Numbered from the stretch's first letter, positions 1 through 8,442 are shown. The stretch is 64,000 nucleotides of DNA from Herminiimonas fonticola (GCF_003293745.1 NZ_PTLZ01000004.1:1-64000), one strand, 5' to 3'. The notes: generated by a model from the letters alone, not told the origin. Numbers and translations are program-made.

Positions 1-227
1 GTGATCTGGTCGGGGGTTTTTGCTTTTGGAAAATCGCTTTGCATGGAGCTGTGTGGCAGCAGATGGCGTGCGCTCACGCCACTTCGCTGTGCTTACTTTA
101 CTGTACGCTGCCGACTTCTAATGTTCTTGTTCTATTGCCAGGAATCGTATGAGCCGCTAGAGTATTTCTTGAATTGCCTCGCTTGTTCTTCCAGTGAGGC
201 ATGATTATTGGTAGAATGACGGGCTTC
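1..227. other. Stretch before the tRNA with no supported gene
   Basis: I see no gene here. A GTG-started open frame runs to a stop at 202-204 but encodes an unrecognisable Cys/Leu-rich 67-residue peptide with no convincing ribosome binding site. A short inverted repeat (GCCTC at 176-180, GAGGC at 196-200) and a -10-like TAGAAT at 212-217 lie just before the tRNA, so the end of this stretch is probably the tRNA promoter. No good -35 is visible. Confidence 0.45.
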
Positions 228-303
<76 letters not shown>

Positions 304-311
304 AAAAATAA

Positions 312-343
312 ATGCCTTACGCGGTTTCGCGTAAGGCATTTTT
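312..343 (+). terminator. Rho-independent terminator of the tRNA-Thr unit
   Basis: A perfect 12-bp stem (312-323 with 328-339) closes a GTTT loop and is followed by four T residues. It starts 9 nt after the tRNA CCA end, so it ends the single-tRNA transcript. From here to about 524 I see no further feature. Confidence 0.9.
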
Positions 344-524
344 CATTTGAGCTTTCGAAGTCTGGTGCGCGTCAGAAATACGCCAATAGAATTCTTCTCT
401 GGCTTCATTTTTAGTATTTTGATGCAGCGGTTACGCCATATCCATGGGGAAAGAGACTACATTGATAATTCCTTCAGGCAAATTGTTTTTTGCTAGCACT
501 GAAAAACAAGGAAAATTTCCAATT

Positions 525-541
525 TATCTAAAGTTTAGATA
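525..541. repeat. Perfect 8-bp palindrome (candidate operator A)
   Basis: TATCTAAA at 525-532 and TTTAGATA at 534-541 are exact reverse complements around a central G. The site lies about 50 bp upstream of the -35 box at 591 and just before a second, longer palindrome. The short symmetric form suits a dimeric DNA-binding protein. Which protein binds is unknown. Confidence 0.6.
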
Positions 542-544
542 TCC

Positions 545-583
545 ATTAAGATTTAGTTAAATGTTATTTAACTAAATCTTAAT
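545..583. repeat. Perfect 18-bp inverted repeat with 3-nt spacer (candidate operator or hairpin B)
   Basis: Positions 545-562 and 566-583 are exact reverse complements over 18 bp with GTT between. The arms are AT-rich and share a TTTAG/CTAAA core with the palindrome at 525-541. The repeat ends 8 bp upstream of the -35 box, so it could be an operator or UP-like element for the promoter. It could also act as a hairpin ending transcription from upstream, but no T-run follows. Confidence 0.65.
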
Positions 584-590
584 AAATAAA

Positions 591-619
591 TTGACACTAG
601 GCATCCCGTACTCTATGTT
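591..619 (+). promoter_or_regulatory. Sigma-70 type promoter of the riboswitch/TerC unit
   Basis: TTGACA (591-596) matches the -35 consensus exactly. A 17-bp spacer separates it from TATGTT (614-619) as the -10 box. The expected start near 626 lies just before the riboswitch aptamer, which is the right arrangement for a leader RNA. Confidence 0.75.
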
Positions 620-637
620 GAAGATAAGTAGTTCCCT

Positions 638-726
638 TAAAGGGGAGTAGCCTCACTGCAGAAGCCGTCATTACGGGATGTTTCCCCGGCCTGCAGGCAA
701 CTTTCATAGTTGTGGCGAGACCTTTA
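638..726 (+). promoter_or_regulatory. yybP-ykoY (Mn2+-sensing) riboswitch aptamer
   Basis: The two conserved internal-loop strands of this class are present: AAGGGGAGTAGCC at the 5' side (from 640) and GGCGAGACC (714-722) at the 3' side, closed by P1 pairing of TAAAGG (638-643) with CCTTTA (721-726). The family binds Mn2+ and is known to control TerC/YjbE-type membrane proteins, MntP exporters and P-type ATPases. The gene that follows is a TerC-family protein, which supports the call. The 3' P1 strand is also the 5' arm of the terminator at 721-743, so ligand-stabilised P1 should block termination (an ON switch). That mechanism is inferred from the pairing. Confidence 0.92.
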
Positions 727-751
727 CCGCTTACAGGTAAGGGTTTTTTTT
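721..751 (+). terminator. Riboswitch expression-platform terminator
   Basis: CCTTTACC (721-728) pairs with GGTAAGGG (736-743), one pair being G-U, around a 7-nt loop. Eight T residues follow (744-751). The left arm is shared with the aptamer P1 helix, so the two structures cannot coexist. The terminator lies 58 bp before the TerC start codon. Confidence 0.88.
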
Positions 752-808
752 CGCTCAGGAATTTTGTGGCGTTGGCAAGGCGAGCGATCACGGATGCTGG
801 AGGAGAAG

Positions 809-1519
809 ATGGATTTATTCTCAGCCGAATTTGTTTCTGCACTGCTGGCCATCATTGTCATTGATCTGGTGCTGGCAGGGGACAATGCCATCGTCATTGC
901 GCTGGTTGCGCGCAAATTGCCGCATCACCTGCAACGCATCACGATACTGGGCGGTACTGCTGCGGCGATCGTGGTGCGAATTGCAATGACGTTAGCGATC
1001 GTCTGGTTGCTGAATGTGCCGGGTTTGTTGCTGGTCGGTGGCGTCTTGCTGGTGTGGATAGCCTATAAATTGCTGGCACCCGTGCAGGAAGAAAAGAAAG
1101 AGTTCGATGTGTCAGGTAAACGCATTGGATTGTGGGCGGCGATACGCACAATTGTAGTGGCCGATGCTGTGATGGGCATGGATAACGTGCTTGGCGTTGC
1201 CGGTGCGGCGCAAGGTGAATTCATGCTGGTGGTTATCGGCCTATTGATCAGTGTGCCGATCATGATTGCCGGTAGCACGCTGATTTTGAAATGGGTGGAG
1301 CGGTATCCAGTCATTATTTATGTAGGTGCCACAATTCTTGCATGGACTGCCGTCAAGATGATTGTGCAAGAACCGATGTTGAGCGGAGTCTTTGCTCAAC
1401 ATCCGATTGCAAGCTGGTTACTCTACGGCCTGGTAATAGGCGGGGTCGTGCTAAGTGGTCTGCTTAGGGATGTGCCTATAAAACCGAATCACAGGGAGGG
1501 TACGCCAAGACATCCATGA
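809..1519 (+). CDS. TerC/YjbE-family integral membrane protein, probable manganese exporter
   Basis: A 236-residue polytopic membrane protein of the TerC family, YjbE type, whose members typically follow a yybP-ykoY riboswitch. The family is implicated in metal-ion homeostasis; Mn2+ export is inferred from the riboswitch. Two acidic membrane motifs characteristic of TerC are visible: DLVLAGDNA (residues 19-27) and VADAVMGMDN (about 117-126), with about seven hydrophobic segments. I chose ATG 809 because GGAGGAG lies at 799-805. The longer frame from 710 would start inside the riboswitch terminator. A stress protein follows 48 bp later and may be co-transcribed. Confidence 0.92.
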   Translation: MDLFSAEFVSALLAIIVIDLVLAGDNAIVIALVARKLPHHLQRITILGGTAAAIVVRIAMTLAIVWLLNVPGLLLVGGVLLVWIAYKLLAPVQEEKKEFDVSGKRIGLWAAIRTIVVADAVMGMDNVLGVAGAAQGEFMLVVIGLLISVPIMIAGSTLILKWVERYPVIIYVGATILAWTAVKMIVQEPMLSGVFAQHPIASWLLYGLVIGGVVLSGLLRDVPIKPNHREGTPRHP

Positions 1520-1567
1520 AGAGCGTCCACAAAACTACTAACGTTTATACATTGCGAGGAGATCATC

Positions 1568-2071
1568 ATGCTAAACATTCTTATACCTGTCGACGGCTCA
1601 AGGAATGCATTACGGGCAGTGGAATACGTTATTCAATACCGTGCTTTGCATGACGAATTGATCAACGTGAACTTGGCCAATGTCCAACCCCGCCTGTCGA
1701 AATATCTGACGCGCTTTGTGCCTTCGCACAACGTCCGTTTGTTTCAACAAGAGCGCGCAGAAGAGGCACTGAAAGGTGCGGTCGATCTGTTGTCCAAAGC
1801 CGGCGTAGAACATTCCGTGCATATGGACAGAGGTGACGCGGCAGAAGCCATTGTTGCCTGTGCTCAAAAAACGCAATCGCAAAAAATCGTCATGGGCACG
1901 ACGCGCAAGAATGCCTTGTCGCGATTTTTTGAAGGCTCAGTTGTCGCCAAGGTGATGGCCCTGACCGATTTGCCAGTCGAAGTCGTCGCCAAAGAAAATG
2001 CCAGCAAGCTGGAACGCTTCGGCATTCCAATTGGTATCGGCCTGACGTTCTTGTGGTTGGCTGTTGAGTAA
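1568..2071 (+). CDS. Universal stress protein (UspA family) with hydrophobic C-terminal tail
   Basis: A 167-residue single-domain UspA-family protein: the N-terminal ILIPVDGS strand-loop carries the nucleotide-contacting Asp, and the C-terminal motif GTTRKNALSRFFEGS matches G-2X-G-9X-G-S except that the second Gly is Arg. The last residues (GIPIGIGLTFLWLAVE) are uncharged apart from the final Glu and could touch or anchor in the membrane. A GAGGAG ribosome binding site precedes ATG 1568. It sits 48 bp after the TerC gene and before a terminator, so both may be one Mn-responsive unit. The exact role and ATP binding are uncertain. Confidence 0.9.
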   Translation: MLNILIPVDGSRNALRAVEYVIQYRALHDELINVNLANVQPRLSKYLTRFVPSHNVRLFQQERAEEALKGAVDLLSKAGVEHSVHMDRGDAAEAIVACAQKTQSQKIVMGTTRKNALSRFFEGSVVAKVMALTDLPVEVVAKENASKLERFGIPIGIGLTFLWLAVE

Positions 2072-2153
2072 GCAGCGCGCTGTTAAGTGATCTGCTAATC
2101 GATAACGTCAGTTACTGATTGCCAGAAAAGAAGATTGATGACTTGCTTGAGCT

Positions 2154-2182
2154 AAAGGCTGACAGAAATGTCAGCCTTTTTT
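2154..2182 (+). terminator. Rho-independent terminator after the usp gene
   Basis: An 11-bp perfect stem (2154-2164 with 2169-2179) has a GAAA tetraloop and ends in a six-T run. It also lies downstream of glpK on the other strand, where the complementary A-run can serve as a T-run, so it may be bidirectional. Confidence 0.88.
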
Positions 2183-2227
2183 ATTGATGGACGCGCTACG
2201 TTTGAATGACTGATTGTGTCGACTTGC

Positions 2228-3715
2228 TTACTCTTCCCAGGTTTGCGAGCGCCGCACGGCTTTATGCCAGGTCTGTAATCTTTGCTCGCGCTCATCCTGC
2301 GGCATATTCGGCTCGAAACGCTTTTCCATTTGCCACTGCGCTGAAATTTCTTCCTTCGATGTCCAGAACGATACCGCCAGTCCGGCAAGATAGGCTGCAC
2401 CCAAGGCGGTGGTTTCGGTAATGACGGGACGTATTACCGGCACATTCAAAATGTCCGCCTGAAACTGCATCAAAAAATCGTTGCGTGCCGCACCGCCATC
2501 GACCCGTAGTTCGTGCAGAGCAATTCCTGCATCCATTTGCATTGCTTGCAACAGATCAACGCTTTGATATGCGATGCTTTCCAGTGCGGCACGTGCGATG
2601 TGCGCCTTGTTGCTGCCGCGTGTCATGCCGATAATCGTACCGCGCGCATACGGATCCCAATAGGGCGCCCCCAAGCCGCTGAATGCAGGGACGAACACTA
2701 CGCCGCCGTTATTCGGCACGCTGGTCGCCAGAGTTTCTACTTCGCTTGAATTATTGATGATGCCAAGTCCGTCGCGCAGCCACTGGATGATGGCGCCGCC
2801 CATGAAAACACTGCCTTCCAGCATGTAATCGGTACGGCCTTCGATTAAGGTCCAGCCTATCGTCGTCAACAGATTGTTGCTGGAGGTGATCGCTTGTTCT
2901 CCGGTATTGAGCAACATAAAGCAACCGGTGCCATAGGTATTCTTCGCCATGCCGGGTTGATGACAGGCCTGGCCGAATGTGGCGGCTTGCTGGTCGCCCG
3001 CAATGCCGGCAATCGGAATTGGTGCGCCGAATAATTCGGTATGCGTGTGCGCGGCGATGCCGCTGCTGGCAACAATTTCTGGTAGCAGCGCGCGTGGAAT
3101 AGTGAGCAAATCCAACAGTTCATCATCCCATTGTTTGCTGTGGATATTGAAGAGCAAGGTGCGTGATGCATTGCTGGTGTCGGTGACATGTTTGCCGCTT
3201 AATTTAAAAATCAACCAGCTATCGACAGTGCCGAATGCCAGCTCGCCGCGTTCGGCTTGTTCTCTTGCGCCTGGCACATTATCGAGCAGCCATTTCAGCT
3301 TGGTGCCTGAAAAATAAGCATCGAGTATCAGGCCGGTTTTTTTCTGAATTAACACGGCTTTACCGTCCGCGCGTAACTGATCGCACATGGCGGCAGTGCG
3401 CCTGTCTTGCCATACGATTGCGTTGGCGATCGGTTCGCCTGTTTTCCTATCCCACAGCACCGTTGTCTCGCGCTGATTGGTGATGCCGATAGCGGCAATG
3501 TCGCATGCGCTGAGGTGATGTTCTTTCAATACCTGCTGTGCAACGGCAAGCTGGCTGTGCCAGATCGCATTGGCATCATGTTCGATCCAGCCCGGCTCGG
3601 GGAAAATTTGCGGATATTCCTGCTGCGCTGTGCCGTGAATCTGACCTGCGTGATTAAACAGAATCGCACGCGAGCTGGTTGTACCTTGATCGATTGCGAG
3701 TATGAATTTTCTCAT
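2228..3715 (-). CDS. glpK: Glycerol kinase
   Basis: A 495-residue FGGY-family kinase that phosphorylates glycerol to sn-glycerol 3-phosphate with ATP in the cytoplasm. The start [11 protein letters not shown] (phosphate-binding loop of the ASKHA fold), the GTGCFML segment near residue 265 and the [13 protein letters not shown] segment near 354 are diagnostic of GlpK. Length equals the usual family length (about 500). No glpF or glpD lies beside it. Instead it starts 30 bp after an SMP-30 lactonase gene and is probably co-transcribed with it. No strong Shine-Dalgarno precedes its ATG, in line with translation coupled to the upstream gene. Confidence 0.97.
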   Translation of the reverse strand: MRKFILAIDQGTTSSRAILFNHAGQIHGTAQQEYPQIFPEPGWIEHDANAIWHSQLAVAQQVLKEHHLSACDIAAIGITNQRETTVLWDRKTGEPIANAIVWQDRRTAAMCDQLRADGKAVLIQKKTGLILDAYFSGTKLKWLLDNVPGAREQAERGELAFGTVDSWLIFKLSGKHVTDTSNASRTLLFNIHSKQWDDELLDLLTIPRALLPEIVASSGIAAHTHTELFGAPIPIAGIAGDQQAATFGQACHQPGMAKNTYGTGCFMLLNTGEQAITSSNNLLTTIGWTLIEGRTDYMLEGSVFMGGAIIQWLRDGLGIINNSSEVETLATSVPNNGGVVFVPAFSGLGAPYWDPYARGTIIGMTRGSNKAHIARAALESIAYQSVDLLQAMQMDAGIALHELRVDGGAARNDFLMQFQADILNVPVIRPVITETTALGAAYLAGLAVSFWTSKEEISAQWQMEKRFEPNMPQDEREQRLQTWHKAVRRSQTWEE

Positions 3716-3745
3716 CGCTTGGTCAGATTTTCTGTCAGATGTTTA

Positions 3746-4636
3746 TCAGGGAAGATAAGCGTGTTCAGCAAGCCCGGGGACATCGACTCGCATGCTCAGC
3801 ACGCAGCCCGACAAGGGATATTGTTCCAATTCCGCAGCGGGACGATTCTTGCTGACAGTCGTGATGTACAAGGTACACAAATCCTCGCCACCGAATGCCA
3901 TCATGGTCGGACAACGTACCGGCAATGCAATTTCATCCAGCACATCGCCGCTAGGAGATAGACGCAAGAGTCGGCCGCCTTCATACATCGCACACCAATA
4001 CGCGCCTGCGCTATCGACTGCGGCACCATCCGGGCGACCGCCATAATTGTTCAGTTTGTCGGTGGAAAATTGCTTCAGCAAACGGCTATTGCCGAGCACG
4101 CCCTTCGTCAAATCATATTCGTATGCGCGTATCTGATGCGAAGTCGTATCAGCGTGATACAGGGTTTTATTATCCGGGCTGAATGCCACGCCGTTAGAGA
4201 CGGTAGCGCGCTTGCCACTATCGCGTATCGAGCCTTGTTCTACGCAAAACAAGGCGGCGTCGGGATGGGTGCGTGGTTCGTAAATAGTCCCTACCCACAA
4301 TCGACCAGCCGCATCGCAGCGACCATCGTTGAAACGCGTAGTCTCAGGATCGTAGGGCGCAGCGGCGATCATGTTGAGTTGGCCGTTGTCGGTATCGAGT
4401 AATTCCAAACCTGAACGCAAAGCGACGATCAGGCCGCCGGTAGCATTGATTGCGATGCAACCCGGTTCGGATGGCATGGGCCATTGACTGTGCGCATTGT
4501 TGGCTGGATCAAAGCGATGTACGGCGCGGCCATCGATGTCTATCCAGTACAAGGCCGCTTCTTGCGGATGCCAGATTGGGCATTCACCCAATTGCATACG
4601 CGTATCCAGAATGGCGCTTATCTTTTCCGTCGACAT
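3746..4636 (-). CDS. SMP-30/gluconolactonase/LRE family protein
   Basis: A 296-residue six-bladed beta-propeller of the SMP-30/gluconolaconase family, which opens sugar lactones using one divalent metal. The metal-ligand regions are visible: GECPIW (Glu18), the SNGVAFSPDN segment and the RPDGAAVD segment with its catalytic Asp. I chose ATG 4636 (MSTEK...); the longer frame from 4690 would need a TTG and adds an unlikely basic leader. It is divergent from a beta-hydroxyacid dehydrogenase with 69 bp between starts, and upstream of glpK on its own strand. A role in sugar-acid or polyol breakdown is inferred; the substrate is unknown. Confidence 0.9.
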   Translation of the reverse strand: MSTEKISAILDTRMQLGECPIWHPQEAALYWIDIDGRAVHRFDPANNAHSQWPMPSEPGCIAINATGGLIVALRSGLELLDTDNGQLNMIAAAPYDPETTRFNDGRCDAAGRLWVGTIYEPRTHPDAALFCVEQGSIRDSGKRATVSNGVAFSPDNKTLYHADTTSHQIRAYEYDLTKGVLGNSRLLKQFSTDKLNNYGGRPDGAAVDSAGAYWCAMYEGGRLLRLSPSGDVLDEIALPVRCPTMMAFGGEDLCTLYITTVSKNRPAAELEQYPLSGCVLSMRVDVPGLAEHAYLP

Positions 4637-4705
4637 GGCTGTTGCTTTTTGTGGGGAGAATGCGCCATTATGCAGTGAAAATCTACGCAATAAGGAGTTT
4701 GAAGC

Positions 4706-5635
4706 ATGACGCAGTTTGATTTAAATCAGTCCACAACTAAACCGAAAATTGCCTTTCTGGGCATAGGCCTGATGGGCCAGCCGATGACCAGCCGTTTGCT
4801 GCAAGCCGGCTACGCAGTCACCGTATGGAATCGTACGCGCAGCAAGGCAGACGAACTTGCCCCCTTGGGTGCAATAGTTGAAGAACAGGTTGCTGATGCA
4901 GTACGTAATGCCGACATCGTAATTACGATGCTGGAGGCCGGACCTATCGTTGCGCAAGTGATCGCTGCGGCATTACCGGGTTTGCGTACAGGCGCATTGC
5001 TGATCGACATGAGTTCCACTCGCCAATCCGAAGCGCAAGACGCACATGCGAGACTGGCCCAGCACGGCGTGCGCTTTATCGATGCGCCTGTATCTGGTGG
5101 TGTAGTCGGCGCGCAAGCCGGTTCATTGGCCATCATGGCCGGCGGTAACGCTGAAGACTTCGCTGAAGCGGAAGCGGTATTAACGGTAATGGGGCGTCCC
5201 ACTTTGGTAGGCCCGGCTGGTTGCGGCCAGATTGCCAAGCTGTGCAATCAACTGATCGTTGGCGGTACCTTGAACATTGTGGCGGAAGCATTATTGCTGG
5301 CGCAAGCCGGCGGTGCTGATCCGACGGCGGTGCGTGCAGCAATCCGTGGCGGCTTTGCAGAAAGCCGGATTCTGGAGGTGCACGGCCAACGCATGTTGGA
5401 GCGTAACTTCATGCCTGGTGGTCAGGTCAAGAGCCAGTTCAAGGATCTGGAAAATGTATTGATAGCTGCTGCCAACGCAGGTTTGCGTTTGCCGGTCACA
5501 GAGTTGGTAACGGAAAATTATCAACGCGTGTTGCAACAGTCGCCGCAAGCCGATCAATCGGCGGTTCTATTGGCGCTGGAACAAAGTAATCCGGGGCAGC
5601 GCCTGGGAAAAATCAAGGATCAATTGCCGGGCTAA
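4706..5635 (+). CDS. NAD(P)-dependent beta-hydroxyacid dehydrogenase (3-hydroxyisobutyrate / tartronate semialdehyde reductase family)
   Basis: A 309-residue member of the 6-phosphogluconate-dehydrogenase-like family. The Rossmann motif FLGIGLMGQPM is near residues 17-27, the substrate-binding DAPVSGG near 128, and the catalytic Lys in GQIAKLCNQL near 178. The C-terminal all-alpha half (KDLENVLIAA...) is intact. AAGGAG at 4691-4696 supports ATG 4706. Family members interconvert 2- or 3-hydroxy acids and semialdehydes (GarR, GlxR, MmsB). Residues cannot settle the substrate here. Its divergent arrangement with an SMP-30 lactonase suggests sugar-acid metabolism, which is inference. Confidence 0.9.
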   Translation: MTQFDLNQSTTKPKIAFLGIGLMGQPMTSRLLQAGYAVTVWNRTRSKADELAPLGAIVEEQVADAVRNADIVITMLEAGPIVAQVIAAALPGLRTGALLIDMSSTRQSEAQDAHARLAQHGVRFIDAPVSGGVVGAQAGSLAIMAGGNAEDFAEAEAVLTVMGRPTLVGPAGCGQIAKLCNQLIVGGTLNIVAEALLLAQAGGADPTAVRAAIRGGFAESRILEVHGQRMLERNFMPGGQVKSQFKDLENVLIAAANAGLRLPVTELVTENYQRVLQQSPQADQSAVLLALEQSNPGQRLGKIKDQLPG

Positions 5636-5678
5636 TTTTGAATAAACTTTGAAAACAAGTTTGAACTCGTGAGCATCC

Positions 5679-5728
5679 AGCTGAAACGCACAGCATGTCT
5701 GTGCAGGTTTTTCAGATAAGTTTCAGCT
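5679..5728 (+). repeat. Nested inverted repeats with two alternative pairings
   Basis: GCACAG (5688-5693) pairs with CTGTGC (5699-5704) as an inner hairpin. The flanking AGCTGAAAC (5679-5687) can pair either with TTTTTCAG (about 5707-5714), extending the hairpin, or exactly with GTTTCAGCT (5720-5728). It lies in the 121-bp gap after the dehydrogenase and 30 bp before the next gene. It could be that gene's terminator, or an operator/attenuator for the ABC gene downstream. Confidence 0.5.
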
Positions 5729-5756
5729 AAATTTTCTTCCCTCATTCGCGCCACGC

Positions 5757-7547
5757 ATGCACACGAACACCATGCCTAAAGAAAGCATCCATTGGCGCCA
5801 GATCTGGCGCCTGATTCAACCGTATTGGGTTTCTGAAGAAAAATGGAAGGCGCGCGGTTTGCTGCTGGCAATCGTTGCGCTCGCTTTGGGTCTAGTTTAT
5901 CTGGAAGTATTATTCAATACGTGGAATCGCGATTTCTATAACGCGCTAGAAACAAAAAACTATCCGGTATTCAGGGAGCAGCTCTGGCGCTTTTCATACC
6001 TGGCTTTTTCTTCCATCGCGGTAGCCGTTTATCGCATCTATCTAACGCAGTCTTTGCAGATGCGCTGGCGTATGTGGATGACCAGGCAGTACATGGCGCG
6101 CTGGTTACAGCATCAAGCTTATTACCGGATTGAGCAAAAACAATCGGCAGACAATCCGGATCAAAGGATCGCTGAAGATTTGAATTTGCTGTGCAGCGGT
6201 GCCTTGTCGCTGTCTCTGGGTTTGTTGTCTAGTGTGGTGACCTTGTTGTCCTTCGTCGGCATTTTGTGGTCGGTTAGCGGCCCGATTTCTTTCATGCTGT
6301 CTTCGCAGGAAATCACCATCCCCGGTTACATGGTCTGGTTTGCGATTGCTTATGCAGTGGCCGGATCGTTTGCGGTTGGCTGGGTTGGGCGGCCATTGGT
6401 GACGAAGAATTTTATGCAACAGCGCTTTGAAGCGGATTTTCGTTTCGACTTGATACGCGTGCGTGAGCATGCAGAAGCGGTCGCGCTGTATCACGGCGAA
6501 GCACAGGAAAAGGTGCAATTGTCCGGTCGCTTCCAGCGCATACGCGACAATTGGTGGGGCATCATGCGCACCACCAAATATCTTAATCTGGTGTCGACTT
6601 TCTATTCGCAGTTCGCGATTATTTTCCCTTTCCTGATGGCTGCGCCGCGTTATTTTTCCGGCGCGATTACCTTGGGTGGATTGATGCAGATCAGCTCCGC
6701 ATTCGGCCAGGTGCAAGGCGCGTTGTCATGGTTCGTGTCCGCTTTCACGGATCTGGCGGAATGGAAGGCAAGCGTCAATCGTCTGGCAGGTTTTCATGCC
6801 GCGATGGAAGATGCGCATGCCGAGCTTGATGGCATCACAGTCACAGCGAATAACGTCGGCGCCATTCTGGTCGATCAATTGCGCTTGAATCTGCCTGATG
6901 GTCATGCCCTTGCTGCGCTATCGTCTATCGATATTCAAATGAGCCAACATATCCTCGTTACGGGGCCTTCCGGCTGCGGCAAGTCGACGTTGATTCGCGC
7001 GCTCGCCGGGATATGGCCTTACGGTAGCGGCAATGTCGAAATGCCGCAAAGCTGGAAGCTGCTTTTCCTGCCGCAAAAAAGTTATCTGCCTATAGGCACC
7101 TTGCGCGCGGCTGTTGCCTACCCAGCTGGCGAAAAAATTTATACGGACTTGGCAATTCAACATTATTTTGATTTATGCAATTTGTCGCATTTGAAATCGC
7201 TGTTAGCTCAAACCGATAACTGGGGGCAGCGCCTGTCGCCGGGCGAGCAGCAACGGATTGCTTTTGTGCGTGCATTGTTGACGCGTCCGGATGTGCTTTT
7301 CCTGGATGAGGCAAGTAGTGCGCTGGATACGGAAACGGAAGAACTTGTTTATCAATTAATTTTGCAAGAGTTGCCAGATGCCGTGATCGTCAGCATCGCA
7401 CATCGTGAGAGCGTGGCGAAACATCACAAGATACGCTGGCAGTTTGTCGTAGATCCACATGCCCGAGTCGGCTATGACGATGAAATTGAACGCAGACAAT
7501 ATACAATTCAAAGCAGCAAGCTTGGTGGCAAACAGAGCGCCAGATGA
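5757..7547 (+). CDS. ABC transporter, fused permease/ATPase of the SbmA/BacA-like (YddA) family
   Basis: A 596-residue half-transporter. The N-terminal two thirds is an SbmA/BacA-type membrane domain with several hydrophobic segments, including the typical LFNTWNRDFYNALE stretch. The ATPase has Walker A GPSGCGKST near 403, signature LSPGEQQR near 490 and Walker B VLFLDEAS near 515. Relatives (YddA, and eukaryotic ABCD proteins by fold) move peptides, vitamins or acyl compounds; the substrate here is unknown. ATG 5757 has no clear ribosome binding site, and ATG 5772 is an alternative. A lipoprotein gene follows 64 bp later. Confidence 0.88.
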   Translation: MHTNTMPKESIHWRQIWRLIQPYWVSEEKWKARGLLLAIVALALGLVYLEVLFNTWNRDFYNALETKNYPVFREQLWRFSYLAFSSIAVAVYRIYLTQSLQMRWRMWMTRQYMARWLQHQAYYRIEQKQSADNPDQRIAEDLNLLCSGALSLSLGLLSSVVTLLSFVGILWSVSGPISFMLSSQEITIPGYMVWFAIAYAVAGSFAVGWVGRPLVTKNFMQQRFEADFRFDLIRVREHAEAVALYHGEAQEKVQLSGRFQRIRDNWWGIMRTTKYLNLVSTFYSQFAIIFPFLMAAPRYFSGAITLGGLMQISSAFGQVQGALSWFVSAFTDLAEWKASVNRLAGFHAAMEDAHAELDGITVTANNVGAILVDQLRLNLPDGHALAALSSIDIQMSQHILVTGPSGCGKSTLIRALAGIWPYGSGNVEMPQSWKLLFLPQKSYLPIGTLRAAVAYPAGEKIYTDLAIQHYFDLCNLSHLKSLLAQTDNWGQRLSPGEQQRIAFVRALLTRPDVLFLDEASSALDTETEELVYQLILQELPDAVIVSIAHRESVAKHHKIRWQFVVDPHARVGYDDEIERRQYTIQSSKLGGKQSAR

Positions 7548-7611
7548 ATTCCATCAATAGAAGAAATCACGTCGAATACAGACGGCAGGCCATGACACTG
7601 ATTGTGAAAAA

Positions 7612-8442
7612 ATGAAGTCACTGTTGCACTCAAAAAATCTCTACAGATATTTTTTCGTTACGATGTTGTTCAGCATTGCCGCGTGTACGCACACGCCTAA
7701 ATCGACGGATGCGATGGCGACGTATCCATCTGATGATGTGAGCGGAATCGACGACGACGAAGAGATCGCTGCTTTCTCGCAAAACCAGACTGATGTCTTG
7801 TCTGCCGAGTGGGAGCCTATGCTCATCAACCGCAACAAGAAGCGCACTGAATACACGGTCGTTTCCGATCAAGGAAGAAAAGTTTTGCATGCGCGTGCGG
7901 CTGCTTCTGCATCCGGCTTGATGCAAAAACTGGATATCGATCCTTTTCTGGATTCACGTCTGACGTGGGAATGGCGCATCAGTCGTTTGGTGGAATCGGC
8001 CGACAATCATGACCGCGCACGTGAAGATGCTCCTGCCCGCGTTATTCTCGGCTTCGATGGCAACAAGGATAATTTGCCTTTTGCCGACCAAATCATGTTT
8101 GAAGCGGCACGCGCGATCACCGGTCGTGAAATTCCCTATGCGACCTTGATGTACATTCGAGCCAGAAAAGCGCCGGTCGATACCGTGATTTCGAATTCAC
8201 GCAGTGGCCGCGTCAAGATGATCGTTGTCGCCACCGGTAAAGACGGTGTCGGTGAATGGCGTGCATTTTCGCGTGACATCGCGGCCGATTACGAACGTGC
8301 TTTCGGCGAAAAGCCTGGACGTTTGATTGCCGTAGGTGTGCTAACCGATACCGACAACACAGGCGAAACGGTGGAAGCCTGGTATCGCGATATTCAACTC
8401 ACACCAAACGCACCGATCCCTGTGCCGGAAACTGCGCGCTAA
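7612..8442 (+). CDS. DUF3047 domain lipoprotein
   Basis: A 276-residue predicted lipoprotein. A basic start and hydrophobic stretch lead to the lipobox SIAAC with Cys25 as the lipidated residue. An acidic linker (DVSGIDDDEE) precedes a DUF3047 domain (EWEPMLINR to the C-terminus, including TWEWRI and the RVILGFDG segment). DUF3047 proteins are uncharacterised, predicted periplasmic and probably lectin-like in fold. Its position after the ABC exporter suggests a shared envelope role, but no direct link is visible. Confidence 0.85.
   Translation: MKSLLHSKNLYRYFFVTMLFSIAACTHTPKSTDAMATYPSDDVSGIDDDEEIAAFSQNQTDVLSAEWEPMLINRNKKRTEYTVVSDQGRKVLHARAAASASGLMQKLDIDPFLDSRLTWEWRISRLVESADNHDRAREDAPARVILGFDGNKDNLPFADQIMFEAARAITGREIPYATLMYIRARKAPVDTVISNSRSGRVKMIVVATGKDGVGEWRAFSRDIAADYERAFGEKPGRLIAVGVLTDTDNTGETVEAWYRDIQLTPNAPIPVPETAR

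Noticed and set aside
1-204. GTG-started 67-codon open frame at the left edge
   Set aside because: No recognisable product, no ribosome binding site, unusual composition (Cys/Leu/Arg-rich), and it precedes the tRNA promoter.
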